Shown: positions 1-8,990 of the stretch, in pieces
Layout: each line of letters starts with the position of its first letter
How positions within the stretch are numbered: the stretch's first letter is position 1
From: Ureibacillus aquaedulcis
Lineage (GTDB): Bacteria; Bacillota; Bacilli; Bacillales_A; Planococcaceae
Length of the DNA stretch: 64,000 bases
NCBI RefSeq assembly: GCF_030418165.1
Contig: NZ_JAUHTQ010000002.1
Location: 248,001 to 312,000, forward strand
Reading direction: 5' to 3'
Program-made: the position numbers and the translations under genes
The notes under the pieces: model-generated
What the model was told of the DNA's origin: nothing
What the model saw: the letters and a program-made list of their open reading frames with translations, nothing else
The model's database searches: none

Positions 1-194
1 TTATAGATGATTTCGCCGCCACTTGGTGTTTCTAGGAGATTGATGCAACGCAGCAAAGTTGACTTTCCTGACCCAGAAGAACCGATCAAGCATACAACCT
101 CACCTTTGTTTACAGTGAAATTCACATCTCTTAAAACTTCATGGCTGCCAAATGATTTATTTAGATGTTTTATATCGATAACTTTTTCCATCAT
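1..194 (-). CDS. Amino-acid ABC transporter ATP-binding protein (N-terminal part only, runs off the left edge)
   Basis: This is the ATPase subunit of a polar amino-acid uptake ABC transporter; only about 64 residues lie in the window. The translation starts MMEKVIDIKHLNKSFGSHEV and contains a Walker A motif GSSGSGKST followed by LLRCINLLETPSGGEI, typical of the HisP/GlnQ family. An AAGGAGA ribosome site lies upstream, and either of two adjacent ATGs (194 or 191) could start it; 191 has the better spacing. It follows the permease gene by 17 bases in the same direction and is the last visible gene of a binding protein-permease-ATPase operon. The riboswitch at the head of that operon suggests lysine as the cargo (inference). 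Confidence 0.9.
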   Translation of the reverse strand, partial: MMEKVIDIKHLNKSFGSHEVLRDVNFTVNKGEVVCLIGSSGSGKSTLLRCINLLETPSGGEIIY

Positions 195-211
195 ACTATC
201 TCCTTACACCA

Positions 212-943
212 TTAAAGAATTGGTTCTTCTTTTTTAGTTTGCACTTGATATGCATCTTGCCCATCCATTTTCTTCTCGATGACACGTAAAATCCGTGAAG
301 CAATGAAAGTCATGATCAGGTAGATGAAACAAGTGATGATAAAGGATTCTGCAAAGCGGAAGTTAGCCCCTGCAATTGACTTTGTTGTAAAGAATAGTTC
401 CGTTACACTAATTACACTTAGTACTGCAGAGTCCTTGATATTCATAATTAGCTGGTTCCCTGTAGCAGGTAGAATATTACGGAAGACTTGCGGCAATATA
501 ACATGCACCATTGTTTGGAAATGTCCCATTCCTATAGCCGCGGCCGCTTCATACTGCCCTTTATCGATGGAGACAATTCCTCCACGAACATATTCCGCCA
601 TGTAAGCTCCAGTGTTTAATCCTACAACCACAACGGCTGCTACAAAACGATCCATTTCTATACCATAAGCATATAATCCATAGAATACAACCATTGCTTG
701 TACAATCATTGGTGTACCACGGAAGATTTCGACATAAACTGTTAATATGAAATTAATAATCTTTAAAATAACAGCTTTAAAAGATTTCTTGCGAAGAGGG
801 ATTGTGTGTACGACACCAATCAATAATCCGATAAGAGCACCAATAATTGTACTGAAAACTGCAATTAATAATGTTATATATGCACCTTGTAAATAACTTG
901 GCCAATTCTCTTTTAAAATTGAGAGTATAATATCAAAACTCAT
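212..943 (-). CDS. Amino-acid ABC transporter permease
   Basis: A 243-residue inner-membrane subunit of the His/Glu/Gln/Arg-type permease family. Hydrophobic segments cover roughly residues 15-40, 55-100, 180-200 and 205-225. The cytoplasmic EAA loop, which docks the ATPase, is visible around residues 115-140 (VRGGIVSIDKGQYEAAAAIG). Length is normal for the family. It lies between the binding-protein gene and the ATPase gene on the same strand. Family identity is clear; substrate cannot be read from the permease alone and is inferred from the upstream lysine riboswitch. Confidence 0.93.
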   Translation of the reverse strand: MSFDIILSILKENWPSYLQGAYITLLIAVFSTIIGALIGLLIGVVHTIPLRKKSFKAVILKIINFILTVYVEIFRGTPMIVQAMVVFYGLYAYGIEMDRFVAAVVVVGLNTGAYMAEYVRGGIVSIDKGQYEAAAAIGMGHFQTMVHVILPQVFRNILPATGNQLIMNIKDSAVLSVISVTELFFTTKSIAGANFRFAESFIITCFIYLIMTFIASRILRVIEKKMDGQDAYQVQTKKEEPIL

Positions 944-1067
944 AAAAATCCTCCTAAATAATTTGAAAAACCTTATCCTCTACCAGTCTCTTATTTACAG
1001 TTGAATAAAATAGTAATAGAAAAAGGATAAACTGGCCACAAAAGAGCGGCCAGTACTTATCTCTTTC

Positions 1068-1913
1068 CTATTGTGCAGCTGGTTGGTTTGCAATTGCTTC
1101 GTCCATAATTTGTTGACGTTCTTCTTCAGAAATTGCATTAAGTGTTTCGTTGATTACATCTATATTTTTATCGCCTTTTTTAAGACCGATAGCTACTGAT
1201 GTGTCTGCTTCTTCCGTTTCGAATCCTTCTTCCAATTCGATATAAGTAAAGTTGTTATTTGCTGTTGTAGAAGAAATCGCCTCTGGTCGTTCAGCTACAT
1301 ACCCATCGATAGCCCCTGATTCCAATGCAACACGCATATGGGAAAAGCTTTCCATTGCTACTTCTTTTTTAACATCCGGAATTTGATCGATTACTGCATA
1401 GTTCGTTGTATTCAATTGTGAAGTAATTTTTGCACCTGCGAAATCGTCAAGTGTTTTAGCATTAGCATATTGACCATCCGCTTTTGTAACAATAACAAAT
1501 TGACTTGTATAATAATTATCTGAGAAATCGATAACTTCTTTACGCTCATCAGTTGGACTCATACCCGCGATAATTGCGTCGATTACACCTGATTGTAATG
1601 CTGGAAGCAGGCCATCCCATTCAGTCTTTACGATTACTAATTCTTTACCTAAAGATTCTGCAACGCGTTTAGCGATTTCGACATCATAACCGCCTGCATA
1701 TTCTTGTGAACCTTCAATTTTCACTGCACCATTTGAATCATCTTGTTGAGTCCAGTTAAATGGAGCATAACCAGCTTCTAAACCTACTTTAAATACATCG
1801 CTTTCCTTTGAGTCCGAAGTGGATGTTGAAGTACCTTCTTCAGCACTGCCACAAGCTGCAAGCAGCAGAACAGCCAGCAAAGTCGTCATTAAGATTTTAA
1901 GTTTTTTCGACAT
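1068..1913 (-). CDS. Amino-acid ABC transporter substrate-binding lipoprotein
   Basis: A 281-residue extracellular solute-binding protein of family 3. The N-terminus is a lipoprotein signal ending in a LLAAC lipobox, so Cys21 would be acylated and anchor the protein to the membrane. The mature part has the bilobal signatures AGYAPFNW, VEIAKRVAESLGKE, DAIIAGMSPTDERK and a late YVAERPEA segment. It is the first gene after the lysine riboswitch terminator and heads the transporter operon, so lysine or a close analogue is the expected ligand (inference). The last residues lie close to the stop with no extra domain. Confidence 0.93.
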   Translation of the reverse strand: MSKKLKILMTTLLAVLLLAACGSAEEGTSTSTSDSKESDVFKVGLEAGYAPFNWTQQDDSNGAVKIEGSQEYAGGYDVEIAKRVAESLGKELVIVKTEWDGLLPALQSGVIDAIIAGMSPTDERKEVIDFSDNYYTSQFVIVTKADGQYANAKTLDDFAGAKITSQLNTTNYAVIDQIPDVKKEVAMESFSHMRVALESGAIDGYVAERPEAISSTTANNNFTYIELEEGFETEEADTSVAIGLKKGDKNIDVINETLNAISEEERQQIMDEAIANQPAAQ

Positions 1914-1957
1914 TTTATTTTCCTCTCTCCTTCTTCATTCTTTAGGGCAAATTAACG

Positions 1958-1988
1958 AAAAAAGCGACCTAAGATGAACTTAGGTCGC
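1958..1988 (-). terminator. Riboswitch expression-platform terminator
   Basis: A perfect 10-bp stem (1964-1973 with 1979-1988, arms GCGACCTAAG and CTTAGGTCGC) with a 5-nt loop, followed on the minus strand by six T residues. It sits between the lysine aptamer and the binding-protein gene, as expected for premature termination when lysine is abundant. Confidence 0.9.
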
Positions 1989-2019
1989 TAGTATTTTAGC
2001 CCAAATCCTCTTACGTTCC

Positions 2020-2210
2020 CTAACTGAGATAGCTCACCTCAGATGGTTGGGATCTCCATCTGAGACAGTCCTGCAATTATTCACTGCAGACCCAGCATGA
2101 AGTAGAGAGCCTACATTCACACTTCGGCGACGTTTCCTCATTTTTCACATCATGGTTTTGCTCTAAACTCCATGAAAAACTATTAAGCATCGCGCCTCTA
2201 CCTCACAAGT
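2020..2210 (-). promoter_or_regulatory. Lysine riboswitch (L box) aptamer
   Basis: Read on the minus strand, this leader carries the L-box landmarks in order: GAGGTAGAGGCGCG, then CGTCGCCGAAG, then GCTGGGTCTGCA, GACTGTCTCAG and finally GCTATCTC. The closing P1 helix is visible as 2198-2204 (GAGGTAG) pairing with 2026-2032 (CTATCTC). The order and spacing match the Bacillus lysC-type lysine aptamer. It is followed by an intrinsic terminator and then the transporter genes, so binding of lysine should switch transport off. The 5' flank also has an alternative small hairpin (CCTCAC/GTGAGG, 2201-2219). Confidence 0.92.
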
Positions 2211-2246
2211 CACGTGAGGTTTATTAATATTAAATTACTATTAGAA

Positions 2247-2275
2247 TATTACTATATCAATAATATCATGTCAAC
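2247..2275 (-). promoter_or_regulatory. Sigma-A promoter of the lysine-transport operon
   Basis: On the minus strand there is a perfect -35 box TTGACA (2275-2270), a 17-bp spacer and the -10 box TAATAT (2252-2247). It lies about 40 bases before the riboswitch aptamer, so the whole aptamer would be transcribed. Confidence 0.85.
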
Positions 2276-2350
2276 ATTCATTATTCTGAATAATAGACTT
2301 TTTACATGTCTGTTCGGGTAATCAAAACATTTTTGTCGGCATATAAAATT

Positions 2351-2387
2351 TTTTTTAAAAAACCTAGCGAAATACTTTTCGCTAGGT
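2351..2387 (-). terminator. Terminator after odhB
   Basis: An 11-bp perfect stem (2362-2372 with 2377-2387, ACCTAGCGAAA type) with a 4-nt loop, followed on the minus strand by TTTTT and an A/T tract. It begins 11 bases after the odhB stop. Confidence 0.88.
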
Positions 2388-2397
2388 CGTTTCTACA

Positions 2398-3666
2398 TTA
2401 AGAATTTAGTAGTAAATCTTCTGGATTTTCGATTAGTTCTTTAACTGTTTTCAAGAATCCAACTGAATCTTTTCCATCGATAATGCGGTGGTCATAAGAT
2501 AGAGCCACGTACATCATTGGACGAATTTCAACTTCACCATTCACAGCAACTGGGCGTTGAACGATTGAGTGCATTCCTAAAATACCTGCTTGTGTACCGT
2601 TCATAATCGGTGTAGACATTAATGAGCCGAATACGCCGCCATTTGTAATCGTGAAGGAACCGCCGGCCATGTCATTTAGACCTAATTTTTTATCACGAGC
2701 TTTTTTCGCTAAATCTGCGATATCTTTTTCGATTTCAGCAAAGTTTTTAGCATTAGCATCACGAACCACCGGTACTACTAAACCTTCTTCAGTAGATACC
2801 GCAATACCGATATCGAAGAAGTTATTTAAGTGAATTTCATCACCATTGATTTGCGCATTTACGTAAGGATACTTTTTAAGTGCAGCCACAACCGCCTTAG
2901 TGAAGAATGACATGAAACCAAGTTTGATGTCGTTTGCTTTCACAAACTCTTCTTGTTTGCGTTTACGTAAAGCCATAATGTTCGTCATATCAATTTCATT
3001 AAAAGTAGTTAACATTGCTGTTGATTGTTTAACTTCAAGTAAACGTTTCGCAATTGTTTGACGACGGCGAGACATTTTTTCGATTGTTATACGGTCAGTT
3101 TCTGCTGCCGGTGCAAATACAACTGGTCCATTAGTAGTTGTAATTGGCGCTGCTGCAGAAGCCTGGGCAACTGGAGCTGTTCCGTGTGCCGCTACGTCCT
3201 GTACGCGTACACGACCTTGTGGGTCTACAGGTGAAATTGCACTCAAGTCAATTCCTTTTTCACGAGCTAATTTACGTGCAGCCGGAGATGCAACAACGCG
3301 CTCATTCGAAGTAGTTTCTTGAGCAACCGGAGCTGGTGCTGCAGGAACTTGTGCTGGTGTAGGCGCAGGAGCTGGTGCACTTTCAGCTTTAGGAGCCTCT
3401 TGTGATGCTGCAGGCGCTGCTGCTGAACCTTCTCCAGCTTCAACGATTGCGATCACTTGTCCTACTAATACTGTATCGCCTTCTTCAGCCAGTACTTGAG
3501 TTAAAACCCCAGCTTCTTCTGAAATAATTTCGGCATTTACCTTATCTGTTTCCAATTCTACGATGAATTCGCCTTTTTCAACACGATCTCCAACTTTTTT
3601 CACCCATTGTGCAATGGTACCTTCTGTAATTGATTCTGCTAATTCGGGAACTTTAATTTCAGCCAC
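2398..3666 (-). CDS. odhB: 2-oxoglutarate dehydrogenase E2, dihydrolipoyllysine succinyltransferase
   Basis: The E2 core of the 2-oxoglutarate dehydrogenase complex (TCA cycle), which transfers succinyl groups from lipoyl-lysine to CoA. The 422 residues hold an N-terminal lipoyl domain (about 1-76) with the lipoylated Lys42 in ETDKVNAE, an Ala/Pro-rich linker (about 80-120), a peripheral subunit-binding domain (about 125-160, [18 protein letters not shown]) and a C-terminal acyltransferase domain (about 190-422). The active-site motif [12 protein letters not shown] is near residue 393. It follows odhA on the same strand with a 105-base gap containing a 24-base palindrome. The E3 subunit is not in the window. 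Confidence 0.97.
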   Translation of the reverse strand: MAEIKVPELAESITEGTIAQWVKKVGDRVEKGEFIVELETDKVNAEIISEEAGVLTQVLAEEGDTVLVGQVIAIVEAGEGSAAAPAASQEAPKAESAPAPAPTPAQVPAAPAPVAQETTSNERVVASPAARKLAREKGIDLSAISPVDPQGRVRVQDVAAHGTAPVAQASAAAPITTTNGPVVFAPAAETDRITIEKMSRRRQTIAKRLLEVKQSTAMLTTFNEIDMTNIMALRKRKQEEFVKANDIKLGFMSFFTKAVVAALKKYPYVNAQINGDEIHLNNFFDIGIAVSTEEGLVVPVVRDANAKNFAEIEKDIADLAKKARDKKLGLNDMAGGSFTITNGGVFGSLMSTPIMNGTQAGILGMHSIVQRPVAVNGEVEIRPMMYVALSYDHRIIDGKDSVGFLKTVKELIENPEDLLLNS

Positions 3667-3690
3667 TTTAAATATCCTCCTTTATATATC

Positions 3691-3714
3691 ATGTGTACCT
3701 TCAAAGGTACACAT
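3691..3714 (-). repeat. 24-base hairpin between odhA and odhB
   Basis: An 11-bp inverted repeat with a 2-nt loop (3691-3701 with 3704-3714, ATGTGTACCTT arms) in the odhA-odhB gap. It has no T-run on the odhB side, so it is more likely an mRNA stability or processing hairpin than a strong terminator (inference). Confidence 0.6.
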
Positions 3715-3771
3715 GGTATCGCCACTACTCTAATAGTACAGCTAATTTCATTATAAGATTAAAATAGTCAA

Positions 3772-6585
3772 TTATTTCGCAAGAGCCTCATCGATCACTT
3801 TTGCTTGTGCAATTTTATGTGAATCCATATCCCCTTCAGAAGTAGAAGACATTTCTGGACGTCCTACATATTTTACCTTTTTACCATCTGCAAGGTCTAG
3901 TAAATATTCTAATGCATACTTCCATGGACCTTGGTTTCTTGGTTCTTCTTGTACCCAGGCAATTTCTTTGGCATTAGGGTATTTTGCAATGATGTCAGCA
4001 ATCTTTTGTGACGGGAATGGATAAAGCTGCTCTACACGAACGATATGAAGGTGATCATATCCTTTTCCATCTTGTACACGATCTGCTAAATCAATTGTTA
4101 CTTTACCAGAAGCAAGGATTATGCGTTCAACCTTTTTAGCATTGCCACCTAAACCTGGTTGTTCGATTACTTCTTGGAATCTGCCTTCAGAAAGCTGTTC
4201 CATAGAAGCAGCTGCTAATGGATGGCGAAGCAGTGATTTTGGTGAAGGAATCACTAATGGACGCATTGCTTCAGTTCCAAGCATTTTCGCTTGACGACGC
4301 AATAAGTGGAAGTAGTTTCCTGCATTTGAGCAATTTGCTACGATCCAGTTATTTTCAGCAGATAACTGCAGATATCTTTCAATACGTGCCGAAGAGTGTT
4401 CCGGACCTTGACCTTCCATCGCATTTGGTAATAGAAGAACTAGACCAGTTTTTTGGCCCCATTTAGAACGTGCGGAAGAAATGAAGTTATCAAACATAAC
4501 TTGGGCCATATTGGCAAAATCTCCGAATTGACCTTCCCAGATTGTTAATGCATTTTCGTTTTCTAAATTGTAGCCATATTCAAATCCGACAATTGCTGTT
4601 TCCGTCAGTGGAGAGTTGTAGACAGCAAATGACGCTTTTGAATCAGAAACATTGTGTAATGGTACTAATTCTGCACCCGTATTTTTGTCATGCAATACTA
4701 AGTGACGTTGTGAGAAAGTACCACGCTGTGCATCTTGACCAGTAATGCGAATTGGGTTTCCATCACGTAAAATGGCTGCGAATGCTAATGTCTCTGCGTG
4801 ACCCCAGTCAATTTTATCAGTCTCAAGAGCTTCAACACGTTTATTCAAGATCTTGGCAAGTTTGTTTTGAGGCTCAAAACCTTCCGGCCATGCTAATAAA
4901 TCTTCGTTGATTTGAGTTAGGTCCTCTTTTGAAACACTTGTATCTACTTCTGGGTAGTCATCTTTTACTGCTTGTGGCATTTCAATTTCAAAGTGGCCTT
5001 TAGTGGCACCAACTTCTTTTACATGGTCATAAGAAGCTTGCATTTCTGCATAAATTTCTTCATCAAGCTTTTTCACTTGTTCTTGAGTAAGAATGCCTTC
5101 GTTTGCTAATTTTTCCCCGTACAGTGTACGTACAGTCGGGTGTTTTGTTACGATTTGATATGTTAACGGATTTGTTACTGTTGGATCATCCGTTTCATTG
5201 TGACCAAAGCGACGATATCCGATTAAGTCTACTAAAATATCTTTGCCGAATGTTTGGCGGTACTGGAATGCTAAACCAGCTACTTGCAAGACAGCTTCTG
5301 GATCATCTGCATTAACGTGGATAACCGGTATTCCGTACCCTTTTGCCACATCGGAAGAATATTGAGTTGAGCGTGAATCATAATGCTCCGTTGTGAAGCC
5401 GATCATATTATTCGAAATAATGTGAATTGATCCGCCTGTTGAGAAGCCGGAAGTATTTGCATAGTTGAACACTTCCTGTACAATACCTTCTCCAGCAAAA
5501 GCTGCATCCCCATGTATCAGAACAGCCAATGCTTTACTTGGATCATGGCTAGGTGTGCCCGCATTTGTCGTGACTTCCTGTGCTGCACGTGTTGAACCAG
5601 TAATGACAGGGCTTACAACTTCCAAGTGAGATGGATTATAAGCTAATTTAACTTTCATGCCTGATTGCATGGAATATGAAGCACCCATATGGTATTTCAC
5701 GTCGCCAGTCCAACCCTTAGTAATTTCCAAAGAACCGTCTGCTGGGAAGAAATAATCATTTGGAACATGCGCAAAATCAGCAAACATCATATCGTATGGC
5801 TTTTTGACTACATGAGTTAAAACATTTAAACGGCCACGGTGTGCCATTCCGATTTGTAGAAATTTCATTTTTTCTTCGTCGGCTTTTTTAACCAGTTCAT
5901 CAAGTAATACAACTAAAGTATCTAACCCTTCGATAGAGAAGCGCTTTTGGCCCACAAAAGTTTTATGGATGAATTTCTCGAAGTCTTCAACTCGAGTCAA
6001 TCTTTCTAATAATGCTTTTTTGTCTTCAGCACCCAGATTTAAGAAGGCTTTCCCTGATTCAATTTTATCTTGAATCCATTGACGCTCTGCTTCTTCTGCA
6101 TGTGCATACTCATAAGCGATTTTACCTGTATATTGAGAACGCAAATAGTCGATTGCTTGTTTGCCGTTGGTAACGCTTCCAGGAACATTATTAAAGAATA
6201 ATGAAGCTGGCATTTCTAATAAATCTGCTTCAGTTAAGCCATATGAAGCTAATTCAATGCGTGATGAATCTAATTTTCGGTCTTTTAGTGGGTAAATATC
6301 TGCTGCTAAATGTCCGTGGGAACGAATTGCATCAGCCAATTGTACTGCTGCAAAGATTTTTTTGATATTGCCAGGTTGACTTGCAGTAATTGTAGTTGTA
6401 CTTACTGCAACACCTTCTTCATTTGAAATGATAGGTGCTCCAAATTGCTGGAAAAGTGCAACGAGTTCTGGTTCAACTTGCTCAGGAGATTGCAAGAATA
6501 AATCATACTGCTCCATCACATACCCTAAGTTAGGACCAGAGAATGCTGACCAAGGGGAACCAGCAAATAATACATTGTTCGACAT
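3772..6585 (-). CDS. odhA: 2-oxoglutarate dehydrogenase E1 component
   Basis: The thiamine-diphosphate-dependent E1 subunit that decarboxylates 2-oxoglutarate and passes the succinyl group to OdhB. At 937 residues it matches Bacillus OdhA. Visible landmarks are MAHRGRLNVL (about 248-257), the HLEVVSPV substrate-site segment, GDAAFAGEG of the ThDP-binding region, VIHVNADDPEAV, and the C-terminal transketolase-like half with QDAQRGTFSQRH and EGQFGDFAN. It is followed by odhB in the same direction. A candidate sigma-A promoter lies about 150 bases upstream of the start. Confidence 0.97.
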   Translation of the reverse strand: MSNNVLFAGSPWSAFSGPNLGYVMEQYDLFLQSPEQVEPELVALFQQFGAPIISNEEGVAVSTTTITASQPGNIKKIFAAVQLADAIRSHGHLAADIYPLKDRKLDSSRIELASYGLTEADLLEMPASLFFNNVPGSVTNGKQAIDYLRSQYTGKIAYEYAHAEEAERQWIQDKIESGKAFLNLGAEDKKALLERLTRVEDFEKFIHKTFVGQKRFSIEGLDTLVVLLDELVKKADEEKMKFLQIGMAHRGRLNVLTHVVKKPYDMMFADFAHVPNDYFFPADGSLEITKGWTGDVKYHMGASYSMQSGMKVKLAYNPSHLEVVSPVITGSTRAAQEVTTNAGTPSHDPSKALAVLIHGDAAFAGEGIVQEVFNYANTSGFSTGGSIHIISNNMIGFTTEHYDSRSTQYSSDVAKGYGIPVIHVNADDPEAVLQVAGLAFQYRQTFGKDILVDLIGYRRFGHNETDDPTVTNPLTYQIVTKHPTVRTLYGEKLANEGILTQEQVKKLDEEIYAEMQASYDHVKEVGATKGHFEIEMPQAVKDDYPEVDTSVSKEDLTQINEDLLAWPEGFEPQNKLAKILNKRVEALETDKIDWGHAETLAFAAILRDGNPIRITGQDAQRGTFSQRHLVLHDKNTGAELVPLHNVSDSKASFAVYNSPLTETAIVGFEYGYNLENENALTIWEGQFGDFANMAQVMFDNFISSARSKWGQKTGLVLLLPNAMEGQGPEHSSARIERYLQLSAENNWIVANCSNAGNYFHLLRRQAKMLGTEAMRPLVIPSPKSLLRHPLAAASMEQLSEGRFQEVIEQPGLGGNAKKVERIILASGKVTIDLADRVQDGKGYDHLHIVRVEQLYPFPSQKIADIIAKYPNAKEIAWVQEEPRNQGPWKYALEYLLDLADGKKVKYVGRPEMSSTSEGDMDSHKIAQAKVIDEALAK

Positions 6586-6737
6586 GAGATAACCTCCAAA
6601 TTTCGCCCTAAGGCAGTTCCATTGTTATATCTAAAATATTATTTCATATTTTGCCATTCTTCTACAATAGAAATTATCTATTGAATTAATTATGAATATT
6701 TATTAATTAAAATGAAGAACGTATTTTTTCCATTTCA

Positions 6738-6765
6738 ATCTTACTACTCTTCACAAAAAATACAA
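6738..6765 (-). promoter_or_regulatory. Candidate sigma-A promoter of odhAB
   Basis: On the minus strand TTGTAT (6765-6760), a 16-bp spacer and TAAGAT (6743-6738) lie about 150 bases before odhA. The boxes are imperfect, so the call is moderate. Confidence 0.5.
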
Positions 6766-6835
6766 CTATTTTTAACAAAATAAGCAATTTTTTTTGACTA
6801 ATCAACTATTTTTAGTATCTAAAGATTAAATACTC

Positions 6836-8239
6836 CTATGAAATACTGAATTTAAGAGTAAAAGTTGTTCCTTTTCCTACTGTACTTGATACTTCTATAT
6901 CGGTTTCATATTTCTCTGCAAGCATCCTCGTAATACTTAACCCCAGGCCTGTACCTCCACCATTATTTTCTCTTGAAGGATCTACTCGATAAAATCTATC
7001 AAAAATAAATGGAAGATGATCTTTGGAAACACCAATTCCATTATCTTTTATCGTCAAGAAAATACTTTCGGATAAATAATGCACTTCTATATCGATAATA
7101 GGTATTTCTTCGTTGTATCGTATTCCGTTTTCAATAATATTGCGCAAAATCTGGGCTAATGCATTCTCAGTAATATTCGGTTGTTTTACCTCGCCATTTT
7201 CAACAATGTTAAAGATCGCCTCGGGATAAATAATTTGCAGCTCATTCTTGACAGATGACAGTACATTTCTAATATCGGCCATTGCTTCTACATCTCGTTC
7301 TTCTTTTCTGGCTAGGTTCAACAATTCTTCAATCATCTTTTTCATCCGCGTCACTTCAACCAAAGAAGTATTCAATGATTCCTCCAGTACTTCCGGGTCA
7401 TTTTTCCCCCACCGCTGGATTAGTGATAAATGCCCTTCAATCGCTTGAATAGGTGTTCTTAATTCATGAGAAGCATCCGATACAAATTGTTGTTGTTTGG
7501 CAAAAGAAATCTCAAGATCTTCCATCATGGATACGTAGAGCTTAAGTAAATCGCCAATTTCATCATCAGTGTCATAGGTGAAGTTTATCTTCTCCTCAAA
7601 CCCTTTCTTCTGGACAGACAACATGGAATCTCGCAAGTCCTGTAAAGGCCTTATCAAAACATTTGCTAAATAGTAGCCGATAAATCCGGCAATGAGTATG
7701 GCTCCGCATCCTGCGATCAACATAGTCGTAATAATATATTGCATCATCGAGTGGAAGGTTGATAATGGGTGGATTAGTTGCAGAACCCCTACAAAATTAC
7801 CGATAGTCACAACCTTGTTTACGACAAATACATCTTCGTTATCAACTTTCTCTTTCGACACTACCATATCTCCCAATTGGTCGTAGGACATGTCTAGATG
7901 AACAGCAGAATTGACATCATTGATTTGCAGCACTTCATAGCCATCCAAGTTAAAGATTCGAACTGTTTGGTTTTGATTGACGATAGCTTTGGATAGACCC
8001 GTATTTCTTTGGAAATCCTGGATCGAGATGGAGTTGTCCTGTGAACTGAAAAATGACGTTAGGTCATCTGCTGTCCTGATCGCATTATTTTCTTCATTTT
8101 GTACCAGCCAGGAATACAGCGCTATATAAATAACACTGCAGATAATCGCATAACTTATAAAAATGACAACCGCAGTTGAAATTGTCCATTTCTTTTTTAA
8201 CGATTGGTTTTTAGGAAGGAATTTTTTCAGCTTTTTCAT
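6836..8239 (-). CDS. arlS: Sensor histidine kinase, ArlS-like
   Basis: A 467-residue membrane histidine kinase that should phosphorylate the adjacent response regulator. It has a first membrane segment (about 18-42), an extracytoplasmic sensor region (about 43-160), a second membrane segment (about 168-195), a HAMP linker, the dimerisation box DASHELRTP with phospho-acceptor His258, and an ATPase domain with N, G1 and G2 boxes ([24 protein letters not shown]). The stretch after the His box ([20 protein letters not shown]) closely resembles staphylococcal ArlS, which is the basis for the symbol. It overlaps arlR by 4 bases (ATGA), indicating translational coupling. The natural signal is unknown. 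Confidence 0.85.
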   Translation of the reverse strand: MKKLKKFLPKNQSLKKKWTISTAVVIFISYAIICSVIYIALYSWLVQNEENNAIRTADDLTSFFSSQDNSISIQDFQRNTGLSKAIVNQNQTVRIFNLDGYEVLQINDVNSAVHLDMSYDQLGDMVVSKEKVDNEDVFVVNKVVTIGNFVGVLQLIHPLSTFHSMMQYIITTMLIAGCGAILIAGFIGYYLANVLIRPLQDLRDSMLSVQKKGFEEKINFTYDTDDEIGDLLKLYVSMMEDLEISFAKQQQFVSDASHELRTPIQAIEGHLSLIQRWGKNDPEVLEESLNTSLVEVTRMKKMIEELLNLARKEERDVEAMADIRNVLSSVKNELQIIYPEAIFNIVENGEVKQPNITENALAQILRNIIENGIRYNEEIPIIDIEVHYLSESIFLTIKDNGIGVSKDHLPFIFDRFYRVDPSRENNGGGTGLGLSITRMLAEKYETDIEVSSTVGKGTTFTLKFSIS

Positions 8240-8919
8240 TCTCTCACCACATAACCGACACCGCGCACTGTTTCAATATAAGGCTCTAGCTCGGTTTTTA
8301 ATTTGGCACGCAGGTGTCGAATGTAGACGTCGACTACATTTGTTTCTACTTCCGAAGAATATCCCCAGACAGTTTGTAATATTAATTCCCTCTCACATAC
8401 GCGGTTTTTGTTTTCACATAATAGCTTTAATAAATCATACTCTGTTTTCGTCAAATCAAGTTTTTTACTTTCAAAGAGGACCTCATAAGATTTTGGATTA
8501 ATCGTGATATCCCGGACTTTGATAATATGTTCTTCCTCTACTTCGTCTGCATTGGAACCGGCTCTTCTTAATACTGAACGTATTCTTGCAAGCAATTCCT
8601 CAATTGCAAAAGGCTTTACGATATAATCATCTGCACCGGCATCTAAACCTGCTACCCGATCCATTACAGCATCCCTTGCAGTAATGAGCAAGATAGGTAC
8701 ATCTGAGTGCGCGCGAACTCTACGGCAAATTTCAATCCCGTTTAAACCAGGCAGCATGACATCAAGCAGAAGGCAATCAAATGTCCCTTCCAACGCTTTA
8801 TTTAATCCTTCCCTCCCATCATGGGCTACAGTCACATCAAATTGTTCATGCTTCAACTCCAGTTCAATAAAACGAGCTATATTTTTTTCATCTTCCACCA
8901 ATAATATTTTTTTGTACAT
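8236..8919 (-). CDS. arlR: OmpR-family response regulator, ArlR-like
   Basis: A 227-residue DNA-binding response regulator. The receiver domain (1-115) has the acidic pair ED at 9-10, phospho-acceptor Asp53 in LLLDVMLPG, Thr in ITA and Lys in VKPF. The winged-helix output domain (about 130-227) has the usual [11 protein letters not shown] and YIRHLRAKL motifs. The sequence [11 protein letters not shown] and the [11 protein letters not shown] stretch match ArlR-type regulators. It is the first gene of the two-gene operon with the kinase. Confidence 0.88.
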   Translation of the reverse strand: MYKKILLVEDEKNIARFIELELKHEQFDVTVAHDGREGLNKALEGTFDCLLLDVMLPGLNGIEICRRVRAHSDVPILLITARDAVMDRVAGLDAGADDYIVKPFAIEELLARIRSVLRRAGSNADEVEEEHIIKVRDITINPKSYEVLFESKKLDLTKTEYDLLKLLCENKNRVCERELILQTVWGYSSEVETNVVDVYIRHLRAKLKTELEPYIETVRGVGYVVRE

Positions 8920-8942
8920 CCATTCACCTTCTAGAATATAAA

Positions 8943-8980
8943 TAAAAAAATCCTCTTTTTAAGTTTATCTTAAAAAGAGG
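8943..8980 (-). terminator. Terminator after the diguanylate cyclase gene
   Basis: A perfect 12-bp stem (8952-8963 with 8969-8980, CCTCTTTTTAAG arms), 5-nt loop and a T-run on the minus strand. It separates the cyclase gene from arlR. Confidence 0.85.
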
Positions 8981-8990
8981 CTATAACAAA

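Noticed and set aside
1914-2397. T-box or SAM riboswitch before the ABC transporter
   Set aside because: No T-box bulge motif or S-box signature; the landmarks fit the lysine aptamer.
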